Origin: Flavobacteriales bacterium
GTDB lineage: Bacteria > Bacteroidota > Bacteroidia > Flavobacteriales_F > PHOS-HE28
NCBI GenBank assembly: GCA_018057455.1
Contig: JAGPDT010000024.1
Span: forward strand, 1-45,195
Reading direction: 5' to 3'
DNA length: 45,195 nt
In this document: positions 18,300 to 27,187 of the stretch, piece by piece
Position numbering within the stretch: the stretch's first letter is position 1
Layout: every line of letters starts with the position of its first letter
Made by a program: the position numbers and the translations under genes
The notes under the pieces: model-generated
What the model was told of the DNA's origin: nothing
What the model saw: only the letters and a program-made list of their open reading frames with translations
Databases searched by the model: none

Positions 18300-19253
18300 T
18301 CACCCTTTTGGCGTGCGGTCCACCCCACCGGCCAATAGGAAAAGCACCGCCATGCGCACGGCCACGCCGTTCTGCACCTGGTCCAGGATGATGCTGCTGG
18401 CGCCGTCGGCCACCTCACTGGTGATCTCCACCCCACGGTTGATGGGCCCCGGGTGCATGATCACTATTTCCTTTCCCAAAGCCTGGTAGCGCCTGCGGTC
18501 CAGGCCGAAGAGCATGGCGTATTCGCGCAGGGAAGGGAAGTTGGCGATGCCATCCCCGCCTTGCCGCTCCAGCTGGATGCGCAGCATGTTGGCCACATCG
18601 CACCAGCGCAGGGCTTCATCCAGGTTATGCGACACGAGCACGCCCAGTTCCTTGGCGTAGCGGGGCATCAGCGTGGTGGGGCCGCACAGCAATACTTCAG
18701 CGCCCAGCTTGCGCAGGCACAGGATATTGCTCAAGGCCACGCGGGAATGCAGGATATCGCCCACGATGGCCACTTTCACGCCTTTCACACGGCCGAGTTT
18801 TTCACGGATGCTGTACGCGTCCAGCAAGGCCTGGGTGGGGTGCTCGTGGGTACCGTCGCCGGCGTTCACGATGCGGGCATCCACGTGGCGGCTGAGGAAC
18901 ACGCCCGCCCCGGGATCGGCATGGCGCATCACCACCATGTCCACTTTCATGGCCAGGATGTTGTTCACCGTATCCACCAGGGTTTCCCCTTTCTTGGTGC
19001 TGCTGGAACTGCTGCTGAAGTTGACCACGTCGGCGCTCAGGCGCTTTTCGGCCAGCTCGAAACTGATGCGGGTGCGCGTGCTGTTCTCGAAGAAGATGTT
19101 GGCCACGGTGATGTCGCGCAAGGACGGCACTTTCTTGATGGGCCTGGCCAGCACCTCCTTGAAGCCGTCCGCGGTGCGGAAGATCAGGTCCACATCGGCC
19201 AACGAGAGGTCGTCGATCCCCAGGAGGTGGCGGGCGCTCAACACTTCGATCAT
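18300..19253 (-). CDS. pyrB: Aspartate carbamoyltransferase catalytic subunit
   Basis: 317 residues. It condenses carbamoyl phosphate and L-aspartate to N-carbamoyl-L-aspartate, the second step of pyrimidine synthesis. FFENSTRTRISFE (about 54-66) is the carbamoyl-phosphate binding loop, with the active-site Ser and Lys of the 80s loop in SSSSSTKKGET (about 80-90). NAGDGTHEHPTQALLD (about 129-144) and MHPGPINRGVE (about 268-278) complete the site. The start overlaps the pyrR stop by 4 bp (ATGA). No pyrI regulatory subunit is next to it. Confidence 0.97.
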   Translation of the reverse strand: MIEVLSARHLLGIDDLSLADVDLIFRTADGFKEVLARPIKKVPSLRDITVANIFFENSTRTRISFELAEKRLSADVVNFSSSSSSTKKGETLVDTVNNILAMKVDMVVMRHADPGAGVFLSRHVDARIVNAGDGTHEHPTQALLDAYSIREKLGRVKGVKVAIVGDILHSRVALSNILCLRKLGAEVLLCGPTTLMPRYAKELGVLVSHNLDEALRWCDVANMLRIQLERQGGDGIANFPSLREYAMLFGLDRRRYQALGKEIVIMHPGPINRGVEITSEVADGASSIILDQVQNGVAVRMAVLFLLAGGVDRTPKG

Positions 19254-19795
19254 CGGCTTGTACGTTTGAGCAGCACCCGGTCGACCCCATCACTCTCCTT
19301 CCATTCCACTGTTACATGATGCCCGTCGATGCTGTCCACGTAGCGGCCCGTGAAGTCCGGCTGGATGGGCAGTTCACGGCTGAACCGGCGGTCGATGAAG
19401 ACCATCAGTTCCACCGAGCGCGGGCGCCCGAATGCCAAGAGCGCGTCCAGTCCGGCACGGATGGTGCGCCCGGTGTAGAGCACATCGTCGATCAGCACCA
19501 CGCGGCGGCCCTCCACGCTGAAATCCAGGTCGGTGGTGCCGGGTATGGCGGTGACGGACCGCTGGCGGAAATCGTCGCGGTGGAAGGTGATGTCCAGCTC
19601 ACCATAGGCGATGTGCCGCTCGCCGGTGATGTGCAGCAATTCCTTGCGCAAGCGGCGCGCGAAGAACACGCCGCGGGGCTGCAGGCCGATCAGGGCCGTT
19701 TCCCCCAAGCTTCCGCGATCCTCGATCAATTGGTGGCACAGGCGCCGGACCGTCAGGTCGAAGGCCTCGCTCTCCAACAGTGTAAGGGACTGCAT
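19250..19795 (-). CDS. pyrR: PyrR: bifunctional pyr regulator / uracil phosphoribosyltransferase
   Basis: 181 residues of the type I phosphoribosyltransferase fold. VVLIDDVLYTGRTIRAGLDA (about 95-114) is the PRPP-binding loop, and LIGLQPRGVFFARRL (about 38-52) is typical of PyrR. In Firmicutes PyrR binds pyr mRNA to cause attenuation and also has uracil phosphoribosyltransferase activity; regulation in Bacteroidota is less clear. ATG 19795 is chosen; a longer frame to 19846 runs through the promoter-like element. It is translationally coupled to pyrB by ATGA. No PyrR-binding RNA loop was recognised in the leader. Confidence 0.94.
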   Translation of the reverse strand: MQSLTLLESEAFDLTVRRLCHQLIEDRGSLGETALIGLQPRGVFFARRLRKELLHITGERHIAYGELDITFHRDDFRQRSVTAIPGTTDLDFSVEGRRVVLIDDVLYTGRTIRAGLDALLAFGRPRSVELMVFIDRRFSRELPIQPDFTGRYVDSIDGHHVTVEWKESDGVDRVLLKRTSR

Positions 19796-20097
19796 CGGCG
19801 GCGAAGATAACCGGGCGCCACCATGCCCTGGATCTTCGGCGCCCAACAGCCGGCGACCCTTGACCCGCGCCTACCGCATGCGCAAGGAACTCGCAACACC
19901 GGATGTCCGGTCGTACACGGTGATGATGCATTGAACAACGTGCCTCCTTCTCCCCTGCTCCCGCCTTCGGCCGCAGGCCGCCTGATCCCAGTTCCGGCCT
20001 GGCCCGGGGAATGCACGGACGATGTCCACCAGGTGGCTCCGCGCGGCAACGACCCGGCACGCCGATCTTCGCCGTGGAATTTCCGGTTCTTTGCACC
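19796..20097. other. Divergent intergenic region between pyrR and the tyrosine phosphatase
   Basis: 302 bp between two divergent genes. Apart from the -7-like element next to pyrR, no gene, RNA or clear repeat was recognised. A weak GTTCTTTG motif lies at about 20086-20093, just before the plus-strand gene. Confidence 0.5.
19802..19809 (-). promoter_or_regulatory. Possible -7 element (TATCTTCG) before pyrR
   Basis: TATCTTCG on the minus strand is one mismatch from TAnnTTTG and ends 6 bp before ATG 19795. If used, the mRNA would have almost no leader, which leaves no room for an attenuator. Confidence 0.35.
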
Positions 20098-20583
20098 ATG
20101 GTTTCCCCACACCCCGAAAAACGGATCCTCTTGGTCTGCTTGGGCAACATTTGCCGTTCACCCATGGCCGAAGGACTGCTGCGCCACATGGCCCGTGAAC
20201 GCGGTTTGGAGGTGTACACCGATTCGGCAGGCACGGGCCGCTCCCACCTGGGCCAAGCGCCCGACCCGCGGGCGCAGGCGGAGATGCTCAAGCACCGCTT
20301 GGACATCAGCGACCTGCGGGCACGCCTGTTCCATGGGTCCGATTACGAACGCTTCGACCTGCTGTTGGCCATGGACGGCACCAACCTGGCCGACATGCTC
20401 CGCCTGGCTCCCAACCCGGACCTGGCCGCAAAGGCCCGCTTGATCCTGGACTGGTCTTCCACCCACCCCGGCGGCGATGTGCCCGACCCTTGGTATGGCG
20501 GGCCGGAGGGCTTTGAATACGTACATGCGCTGCTCGAAGAGGCCATCGGGACCTTGCTCAACGACCTCCGCGATGAAGCCTGA
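20098..20583 (+). CDS. Low molecular weight protein-tyrosine phosphatase
   Basis: 161 residues, the standard family length. VCLGNICRSP (about 15-24) is the CX5R phosphate loop with nucleophile Cys and Arg. DPWYGG (about 130-135) has the general-acid Asp and the aromatic residues of the DPYY-type motif. It removes phosphate from tyrosine residues of cytoplasmic proteins and in many bacteria works with tyrosine kinases of polysaccharide export; none is seen here. ATG 20098 is chosen because the family begins just before the LLVCLGN strand. It overlaps the next gene by 11 bp. Confidence 0.94.
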   Translation: MVSPHPEKRILLVCLGNICRSPMAEGLLRHMARERGLEVYTDSAGTGRSHLGQAPDPRAQAEMLKHRLDISDLRARLFHGSDYERFDLLLAMDGTNLADMLRLAPNPDLAAKARLILDWSSTHPGGDVPDPWYGGPEGFEYVHALLEEAIGTLLNDLRDEA

Positions 20584-21289
20584 AGGCACCTTGTACCTGC
20601 TGCCTGTATGGCTGGGGGAAGCGGGCGGGCCGGAACAGCTGCCCGCGGCGAATACCGCCGTGGCCGAGCAGCTGGACCTCTTCTTCTGCGAGGACGAGCG
20701 CACGGCGCGCCGGATGCTCCGCCGCATGTCCGCGGCGATCGACCTCAACGCCATAGAGCTGCGGTTGCTGGACAAGGACACCACCCCGGCCGAACTGGGG
20801 CAATACGCGAAGATGCTCGCAACAAGGGATGCAGCGGTGCTCAGTGAGGCCGGCATGCCCTGCATAGCCGACCCCGGTGCACGGCTGGTGGCCGAGGCAC
20901 ACCGAACGGGTGCGCGCGTGGTGCCGCTCGCGGGGCCTTCCTCCCTGCTGCTCGCCTTGGCGGCATCGGGCCTCAATGGCCAGCGGTTCTCCTTCCATGG
21001 CTACTTGCCGCGCGACCCGGGCCAGCGCCGTTCACACCTCAAACACCTGGAGCAACAGGCCCAGCGCACCGGCGCCGCGCAACTCTTCATTGAAACACCC
21101 TACCGCAATGAGGCCCTGCTGGCCGACCTCCTGGCCAGTTGCGCGGACCAGACCCGGCTTTGCCTGGCCATTGACCTGGGGCAACCCGGAGGCAGTGTGC
21201 ACACCCGCACCTTGGCCCATTGGCGCAAAGCCGTGCCCTTGCTGGGAAAACGGCCCTGCGTGTTCATCCTCGGCCACGAAGGCCCCTGA
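20573..21289 (+). CDS. RsmI-like SAM-dependent methyltransferase (tetrapyrrole methylase fold)
   Basis: 238 residues. LSEAGMPCIADPGARLV (about 90-106) corresponds to the SDAGTPGISDPG motif of the RsmI family, with PLAGPSSLLLALAASG (about 120-135) and FSFHGYLP (about 140-147) following. RsmI adds a 2'-O-methyl group to C1402 of 16S rRNA. This is the short Bacteroidota form, without the extra C-terminal domain of E. coli RsmI (about 286 residues), so the target is probable but not certain. ATG 20573 overlaps the end of the phosphatase gene by 11 bp, indicating coupled translation. Confidence 0.85.
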   Translation: MKPEGTLYLLPVWLGEAGGPEQLPAANTAVAEQLDLFFCEDERTARRMLRRMSAAIDLNAIELRLLDKDTTPAELGQYAKMLATRDAAVLSEAGMPCIADPGARLVAEAHRTGARVVPLAGPSSLLLALAASGLNGQRFSFHGYLPRDPGQRRSHLKHLEQQAQRTGAAQLFIETPYRNEALLADLLASCADQTRLCLAIDLGQPGGSVHTRTLAHWRKAVPLLGKRPCVFILGHEGP

Positions 21290-21334
21290 TCCTTTCATCC
21301 ATCCATCCGACCTTAGCCCCCCTATCATCACCCC

Positions 21335-22105
21335 ATGGAAGAAGGATATGTAAAGACCGGCATGGACAACGGCATCGCCACCGTCACCTTCCACCACCCC
21401 AAGAGCAACAGCTTGCCCGGCACGGTGCTGCGGGCCCTGGCGGAACAGATCACCAACGCGGGTGCCACGGCAGGCGTGCGTGTGATCGTGCTGCGCAGCG
21501 ACGGCGACAAGGCCTTTTGCGCGGGGGCCAGTTTTGATGAACTGGCGGCCATCGGCACGGAAGCGGAAGGGCTGGACTTCTTCAACGGCTTTGCGTTGGT
21601 GATCAACGCGGTCCGCACGGTGCCCTGCCTGGTGCTGGGCCGTGTGCAGGCCAAGGCGGTGGGCGGCGGCGTAGGCCTGGCCGCGGCCGTTGACGTGTGC
21701 TATGCACATGAGCACGCCGCGCTCCGGTTGAGCGAATTGGCCATCGGGATCGGTCCGTTCGTGGTGGGCCCGGCCGTGGAGCGCAAAGTGGGCACCTCCG
21801 CCTTTGCCTTGATGAGCAGCACACCGGCGGCATGGCGCACAGCCCAGTGGGCGGAACAAAGGGGTTTGTACGCAGCTTGTTTCCCCACCATGGCTGAACT
21901 CGACGCAGCGGTGGACGGCCACGCCCGTGAGCTGGCCGCATACAGCCCCGAGGCCATGGCCGACCTCAAGCAGGTGCTATGGCGTGGAACCGGGGATTGG
22001 GCCACGCTGCTACCCGAACGGGCCGCCATCAGCGGCCGGTTGGTGCTCTCCGCGTTCACGCGCGGCGCCATCGCCGATTTCAAGCGGAAAACAGCCCAGC
22101 GCTGA
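21335..22105 (+). CDS. Enoyl-CoA hydratase/isomerase (crotonase) family protein
   Basis: 256 residues. AFCAGASFDEL (about 61-71) and AKAVGGGVGLAAAVD (about 106-120) form the oxyanion hole typical of crotonases; LSELAIGIGP (about 130-139) carries a Glu at the usual catalytic position. It acts on CoA thioesters in the cytoplasm. Its pattern is nearest, by eye, to methylglutaconyl-CoA hydratases of leucine breakdown, but no neighbouring gene supports this, so only the family is called. It stands 45 bp after the methyltransferase gene. Confidence 0.88.
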   Translation: MEEGYVKTGMDNGIATVTFHHPKSNSLPGTVLRALAEQITNAGATAGVRVIVLRSDGDKAFCAGASFDELAAIGTEAEGLDFFNGFALVINAVRTVPCLVLGRVQAKAVGGGVGLAAAVDVCYAHEHAALRLSELAIGIGPFVVGPAVERKVGTSAFALMSSTPAAWRTAQWAEQRGLYAACFPTMAELDAAVDGHARELAAYSPEAMADLKQVLWRGTGDWATLLPERAAISGRLVLSAFTRGAIADFKRKTAQR

Positions 22106-22190
22106 ACCGCCCAAGGCAACATTGCCCTCCCTTCCTCCGTAGGAACGCGGGTCCGGCCGTTGCCATTGTTGCAGCACGGCGGTCCGCATC

Positions 22191-23660
22191 GTGAAACAGT
22201 ACTTCGCCTCCACCTCCCGCAAGGTCATGCTGCTGCTCTATGGAGCAGCGGTGATCATCGGCGTGGCCATCCTGGTGCAAAGCCACCGCGGCGGCAACAA
22301 GGCGGCGCAACAGCGGGCCATGGCCCGCCTCTCCGGCGTCGCGGGCACCTTGGCCGCGCAGCTCGACGGCAACCGCATCACTCGCCTGTTGAAGACGTAC
22401 GATTCCAGGGGCATGCTGATCAAGAGCACCCAGGACGCCTGGTACTACGTGCTGCATGGTGCCTTGCGCCGCAGCGCCGATGCCGACGACCTGGACGCCC
22501 CCTTGACCGTGGTGGCCTATGACTCGCTGAAACAGGAACTCCAGACCGTGGTGACCTCTTTGGACAAACCCGCCCTGCGTGATGCCTACACCGGGCCCGG
22601 CGCCATGCGGGCCCGGCAATTCCTGCAAACCAACAGCAATACCACCGTGCGCACGATGGTCGCCGGGCATCTGGTGGCCTTGGCCCCGGTGGTGGACCGC
22701 AGCGGGCAGGTGGTGGGCGCCGTGCTGGCCTACACCACCTTGGCCCCGCTGGATACGGCCGCACAGCAGGATCTGCTGAAAGAAGTGGCCATCATGGTGC
22801 TGCTCTTTGCCTTGGTCGGCGTGCTGCTCTTCCGCCGCATCGGCCGGTTGGTGCGGCACGAGGAGCAGGACCACCAAAGGCTCCGGAAAAAACACACCGG
22901 CATTACCGACAGCATCGCCTATGCCAGCAAGATCCAAACGGCCCTGATCCCCCCGCCCGAACGGTTCCGTGGGCATTTCGACGACTTCTTCGTGCTCAAC
23001 CGCCCGCGCGACCAGGTCAGCGGCGATTTCCATTGGTACCACCACATCAACGACCACGAATGCCTGGTGGCCGCCGCGGACTGCACCGGCCATGGACTGC
23101 CCGGCGCCATGCTCGCCGCCATTGCCTGCTCGCTGCTCAATGACCTGGGGCGTGAAATGGCCGCGCATGACCCCTCGGACATCCTCACCGAACTCAACCT
23201 GCGCATGATCCGCACCCTGCACCAGGAAGGCCACAACCGCACGGGCACCGGCGACGGCATGGACATCGCGCTTTGCCGCATCAACCGCCAAACCCGCCAG
23301 ATCTTCTTCGCCGGTGCCTTGCGCCCCTTGTACTGGGTGCACCAAGGCAAGTTGGTGGTGATCAACGGGGACCGCCGGCCCGTGGGCGGATCCCACCATG
23401 GCACCGAACGGAAATTCACCACGCACCACATCGACTACCACGAAGGCGACAGCATCTACCTGTTCAGCGACGGTTACGTGGACCAGTTCGGCGGGCCCGA
23501 TAAGCGCAAGTTCATGGCCCGCAGGCTCGATGACATCATCCAGGCCAACCACGGCAAGCCCATGGCCGCACAAGCCCAGGTGCTGGAACAAGCCTTCCTG
23601 GAATGGAAAGGCCCCCTGCCCCAAGTGGACGACGTGTGCATGCTCGGCATCGCCGTGTGA
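22191..23660 (+). CDS. Membrane sensor SpoIIE-type (PP2C) serine phosphatase
   Basis: 489 residues from GTG 22191. Transmembrane segments lie at about 12-30 and 198-218, with a periplasmic sensor-like domain of about 165 residues between them. A short linker leads to a SpoIIE phosphatase domain (about 240-489): QVSGDFHW (about 279-286), ADCTGHGLPGAM (about 300-311), YLFSDGYVDQFGG (about 422-434) and QVDDVCMLGIAV at the end hold the metal-binding Asp residues. It probably dephosphorylates a STAS-domain protein in response to an outside signal; the STAS protein at 17816-18190 is a candidate. No other domain such as HAMP or response regulator was recognised. Confidence 0.92.
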   Translation: MKQYFASTSRKVMLLLYGAAVIIGVAILVQSHRGGNKAAQQRAMARLSGVAGTLAAQLDGNRITRLLKTYDSRGMLIKSTQDAWYYVLHGALRRSADADDLDAPLTVVAYDSLKQELQTVVTSLDKPALRDAYTGPGAMRARQFLQTNSNTTVRTMVAGHLVALAPVVDRSGQVVGAVLAYTTLAPLDTAAQQDLLKEVAIMVLLFALVGVLLFRRIGRLVRHEEQDHQRLRKKHTGITDSIAYASKIQTALIPPPERFRGHFDDFFVLNRPRDQVSGDFHWYHHINDHECLVAAADCTGHGLPGAMLAAIACSLLNDLGREMAAHDPSDILTELNLRMIRTLHQEGHNRTGTGDGMDIALCRINRQTRQIFFAGALRPLYWVHQGKLVVINGDRRPVGGSHHGTERKFTTHHIDYHEGDSIYLFSDGYVDQFGGPDKRKFMARRLDDIIQANHGKPMAAQAQVLEQAFLEWKGPLPQVDDVCMLGIAV

Positions 23661-23844
23661 GCGCACCGCCCGGTGAAGCTGAGGCCGCCCTGCACCACGG
23701 GCCACTTGTCCAATTCCCTGGCGGCATGCCGCGGAGCCGCGTGGGCTATCGCGATGCCTTCCGTATCAAGGCCTCGTTCCCAAGCCGCACGGAGGGCATC
23801 GGAGGATCCCTTGCACGCCGCTCCGCGCGGCCATTCCACACGCC

Positions 23845-23878
23845 TTGGTGCGTGGCGAACGCCAGCCTTCTATATTTG
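23845..23878 (+). promoter_or_regulatory. Promoter for the DUF349 gene (TTG - 23 bp - TATATTTG)
   Basis: TATATTTG at 23871-23878 is a perfect TAnnTTTG -7 element with TTG at 23845-23847 upstream, matching the Bacteroidota sigma-A layout. It ends 38 bp before ATG 23917 and excludes longer in-frame starts such as 23845. Confidence 0.7.
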
Positions 23879-23916
23879 GTCGCTCAACCCGCCAGAAAGG
23901 GTTGGATCCGAACAGC

Positions 23917-25761
23917 ATGGCATCGAAAAGCGAGTTGATCGCCCGCATGGAAGAACTGCTCCAACAAACCGACGTGGAGGGTTCGGCCGAAGCAGTGGAG
24001 ACCTTGAAGGAAACCTACGAGGCCTTGGTGGCTGCGGAGAAAGCAGAAGCTCAAGCAAGGGCTGCCGAAGCGGCCAGCGAGCAAGAAGCCGTGCCGGAAC
24101 AGGAGGAAGAGGACCGCTCGGGCCCGCCCCCGGCGGCAATGCCCAAGATGGCCGCCGAACCCCAGCCCATCGAATCCGCCCCGCTCAACGATGAGTTGGA
24201 CAAGCGGTTCAAGCAGCTGCTGGACGCGTTCAACACCAAGGTGAACGACATCCACCGCCGACGCCAGAAAGAGGAGCAGGACAACCTGTCGGCCAAGCAG
24301 CTGGTGATGGCCGAGCTGCGCGAGCTGATCGCCAACGAGGAGAACATCGGGAATGCGTTCCACCGGTTCAACGAGCTGGGTGAGCACTGGAAGCACATCG
24401 GCCCCATACCCCACCAGAGTTTCCGCGAACTACAGCAGGAATACAACCAGTTGCGCGAGGACTTCTTCTACCACATCCGCATTTACAAGGACCTGCGCGA
24501 CCATGACCTGCGCAAGAACACGGCCCTGAAACAGGCCCTGGTGGCGGACATGGAAGCCGTACAACGCGTGGACACCGTGCGCGAGGCGGAAACCCTGGTG
24601 AAGGAATACCAGGACAAATGGCACCAGATCGGTCCGGTGGTGCGTGAAGACCGGGAAGCCGTGAACGAGGCCTTCTGGAACGCCACCCGTGCGGTGTACG
24701 ACCGGATCAATGACCATTACAAGGCGCGCCGGGCGGAGCACGAAACCAACCTGGCCGCCAAAGAAGGCCTGGTCGAGAAAGCCAAGGAACTGGCCAAACA
24801 GGCGGAACAGGTCGCCGCCAGCGAGTGGAAGACGATCACCGACCAGGTCCTTGAACTGCAGCACACCTGGAAGAGCATCGGCTTTGCCACCAAGAAGGAC
24901 AATGAGCGCGTGTGGCGCGATTTCCGCGAGGCCTGCAACACCTTCTTCGACCGCAAGAACGCGCACTATGCCTCGGTGAAAGTGCTGTTCAAGGCGGCGC
25001 GCGACAAGAAAGAGGCGCTGATCGGCCAGGCCGAGGCGCTCAAGGACAGCACGGCCTGGAAGCAAACAGCCGATAAGCTGAAGACCCTCCAACAACAATG
25101 GAAGGACGCTGGCCATGCCGGCCAGCGGGACGAGCACCGGCTGTGGACCCGTTTCCGTGAAGCCTGCGACGGGTTCTTCAAGGCCCGCAGCGCCAACTTT
25201 GAGCAACAGGACGCCGAGCAGGCCGAACATGCCAAGGCCAAGGAAGCGCTCATATCGGAGATCGAATCCTTCACCTTGAGCGGTGACCGGAATGCGGACA
25301 TGGACCGGCTAAAGGCGTTCAGCCAGCGCTGGGTGAACGGAGGACGTGTTTCACCCAAGCAGTACGACAAGCTGAGCGCGCTTTACCGTACCGCGCTGGA
25401 CAAGCAGTATGACCAGTTGAAGGTGAATGAAGGAGAGCGCCGCAAGATGTCCTTCCAGAACCGGCTCAACGAGATCACTTCCGCACCGGACGGCAAGGAC
25501 CGCGTAGAACGCGAGAGCCGGTTCGTGAAGCGCAAGATCGAGGAACTGCAGGGCGAAGTGCGGCAGGGCGAGGAGAACATGGGCAAATTCAACTTCAAGA
25601 GCGCGGCAGGCGAGGCCATGCGCAAGGAGATGGAGAGATCCCTGGACCGCACCCGGCAAGAGATCGACCGCTTGAAAGAACAGCACAAACAATTGCTGGC
25701 CGAGCTGCGCGGGCCAACCGCGTCCGCACCCAAGGTGGCCAACAACGAGGCCGAGGGCTGA
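23917..25761 (+). CDS. DUF349 repeat protein
   Basis: 614 residues, very rich in charged residues and almost wholly helical. An acidic N-terminal region (about 15-70) is followed by about five DUF349 repeats (about 95-480), each with the pattern 'W..iGp....d...W..Fr.a...ff' (examples: HWKHIGPIPHQSF, KWHQIGPVVRED, TWKSIGFATKKD, QWKDAGHAGQRD). A long coiled coil occupies about 510-600. No signal peptide or membrane segment is present, so it is cytoplasmic. DUF349 proteins are widespread in Bacteroidota; from memory, members elsewhere have been linked to stress tolerance, but the biochemical role is not established. It has its own strong promoter. Confidence 0.92.
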   Translation: MASKSELIARMEELLQQTDVEGSAEAVETLKETYEALVAAEKAEAQARAAEAASEQEAVPEQEEEDRSGPPPAAMPKMAAEPQPIESAPLNDELDKRFKQLLDAFNTKVNDIHRRRQKEEQDNLSAKQLVMAELRELIANEENIGNAFHRFNELGEHWKHIGPIPHQSFRELQQEYNQLREDFFYHIRIYKDLRDHDLRKNTALKQALVADMEAVQRVDTVREAETLVKEYQDKWHQIGPVVREDREAVNEAFWNATRAVYDRINDHYKARRAEHETNLAAKEGLVEKAKELAKQAEQVAASEWKTITDQVLELQHTWKSIGFATKKDNERVWRDFREACNTFFDRKNAHYASVKVLFKAARDKKEALIGQAEALKDSTAWKQTADKLKTLQQQWKDAGHAGQRDEHRLWTRFREACDGFFKARSANFEQQDAEQAEHAKAKEALISEIESFTLSGDRNADMDRLKAFSQRWVNGGRVSPKQYDKLSALYRTALDKQYDQLKVNEGERRKMSFQNRLNEITSAPDGKDRVERESRFVKRKIEELQGEVRQGEENMGKFNFKSAAGEAMRKEMERSLDRTRQEIDRLKEQHKQLLAELRGPTASAPKVANNEAEG

Positions 25762-25823
25762 CCCTTTGCACTTGGCCGCCAGCGGGCCATCACTTACGAA
25801 CAAACCCCAAATACCAACTCAAC

Positions 25824-26252
25824 ATGGGCATGATGAAGGAGTTCAAGGAATTCGCGATGAAAGGCAATTTGGTCGATATGGCCGTTGCATTTGTCATGGG
25901 CGGTGCTTTCGGCAAAGTGACCTCCTCGTTCATCGACGGCATGGTGATGCCGTTGGTGGGCCAATTGACCGGTGGCGTGGACTTCAACAACAAGAAGTGG
26001 GTGCTTACCCAGGCGGTTTCCGAAGTGAAGGATACCGCCGGGACCGTGGTCACACCAGCCGTATCGGAAGTGGCCATCAAGTGGGGCACGTTCGTCACGG
26101 TGGCGATCGAATTCCTGGTGATCGCGTTCGTGATGTTCATGGTGATCAAAGCAGTGAACCGCATGAAGAAGGCCGAACCGCCCCCTGCGCCTGCCGGCCC
26201 CACCGACGACCAGAAGTTGCTGATGGAGATCCGCGACCTGCTGAAGAAGTAA
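25824..26252 (+). CDS. mscL: Large-conductance mechanosensitive channel
   Basis: 142 residues with the family layout: N-terminal amphipathic helix (MMKEFKEFAMKGNLVDMAVA), TM1 with FVMGGAFGKVTSSFIDGMVMP (read in two parts, about 23-43), a periplasmic loop longer than in E. coli (about 50-85), TM2 (about 88-110) and a charged C-terminal helix. It forms a homopentameric inner-membrane channel that opens under membrane tension to release solutes during osmotic downshock. It is followed by a terminator. Confidence 0.97.
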   Translation: MGMMKEFKEFAMKGNLVDMAVAFVMGGAFGKVTSSFIDGMVMPLVGQLTGGVDFNNKKWVLTQAVSEVKDTAGTVVTPAVSEVAIKWGTFVTVAIEFLVIAFVMFMVIKAVNRMKKAEPPPAPAGPTDDQKLLMEIRDLLKK

Positions 26253-26272
26253 GCACCCCCTCCTTCCATTGA

Positions 26273-26304
26273 AAAGCCCCGGTTGCCTGGGGCTTTCCTC
26301 TTTC
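26273..26304. terminator. Bidirectional intrinsic terminator after mscL
   Basis: An 8-bp stem (AAAGCCCC 26273-26280 / GGGGCTTT 26289-26296) with an 8-nt loop. The plus strand continues with pyrimidine-rich CCTCTTTC; the minus strand exits through TTTTC. It lies between the convergent mscL and ABC-transporter genes and can serve both. Confidence 0.75.
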
Positions 26305-26407
26305 ATGTGCGGGTAGAGCCCCTGAACTTGAGGAGTGCCCCAGGGATCGGACTGCGGAAACGGCGAACGTATCTGTACGCGGCCTCCAGGTCCCGCAGAT
26401 CCGGAGG

Positions 26408-27187
26408 TCACCGCAGGAACCGGTGTGTACCCGAGGCGGGGTCAAAGGCCACACCACTGCCACTGAACGCCCGGGCCAATTCGCCCGAGGCCATGGCCTC
26501 GGCCGGTGTGCCGTGCCAAGCGCCCTCGCCGCTGCGCAAGAGCACCAAACGATCGCACAGGTCCAAGGCCAGCTGCAGGTCGTGGGTGCTGAACAGGATG
26601 GCCTTGCCCTGCTGGTGTGCCTCGTTGCGCAGCATGCGCACCAAGGCGGCGCGGTTGGGCAGGTCCAGGAATGCGGTGGGCTCGTCCAACAACAGGACGG
26701 AGGTGTCCTGGGCGAGGGCACGGGCCAAGAGCACCTTCTGGCTCTCGCCGTCGCTGCATGTGCCGAGCAACCGGTGCCGCAAGTGCGCTGCACCGGTTTG
26801 TACCAGGGCCCGTTCCACGGCGGCGCGATCGTTGGGGGTGGTGCGCCCCCAGCGATCGGTCCAGGGATGCCTGCCCAAGCTCACCAGGGTCTCCACGTCA
26901 AGAATGCCGGCCGGAGGACGCCCCGTGAGCACTATGGCCATGTGCCGCGCACGGTCCGTGGCGGAAAGCGCATGCAGGTCCCCCCCGTGGAGGAGCACTT
27001 CCCCATGGATCGGCCGCTGAAGGCCGGCCAAGGTGCGCAGCAGGGTGCTCTTGCCGATGCCATTGATGCCCATCAGGGCCGTAAGGCTTGCGCCAGACAG
27101 CTGCATGTTGATCTGCTCCATCAGCACCTTGCCAGCATGGCCGATGGCCAAGGCCCGGGCTTGGAGAACGGGTTGCGCACAGCTCAT
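26408..27187 (-). CDS. ABC transporter ATP-binding protein, FecE/BtuD type
   Basis: 259 residues. Walker A is GINGIGKST (about 38-46), the signature is CSDGESQK (a SDGE variant of LSGGQ, about 139-146), Walker B is VLLLDEPT (about 159-166) and the switch His is in FSTHDL (about 195-200). It powers import together with the FecCD-type permease, whose stop codon overlaps its start by 4 bp (ATGA 27184-27187). The frame continues upstream, but that part lies in the permease gene. Substrate is probably an iron-siderophore, haem or cobalamin; no binding protein or receptor is adjacent. Confidence 0.93.
   Translation of the reverse strand: MSCAQPVLQARALAIGHAGKVLMEQINMQLSGASLTALMGINGIGKSTLLRTLAGLQRPIHGEVLLHGGDLHALSATDRARHMAIVLTGRPPAGILDVETLVSLGRHPWTDRWGRTTPNDRAAVERALVQTGAAHLRHRLLGTCSDGESQKVLLARALAQDTSVLLLDEPTAFLDLPNRAALVRMLRNEAHQQGKAILFSTHDLQLALDLCDRLVLLRSGEGAWHGTPAEAMASGELARAFSGSGVAFDPASGTHRFLR

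Noticed and set aside
19250-20097. PyrR-binding attenuator in the pyr leader
   Set aside because: No anti-antiterminator consensus or terminator hairpin was seen near the pyrR start, and the likely promoter leaves almost no leader.
23661-23870. Possible small gene or RNA between the SpoIIE phosphatase and the DUF349 gene
   Set aside because: Frames here continue antisense into the phosphatase gene and lack starts or motifs; no tRNA-like T-loop sequence is present.
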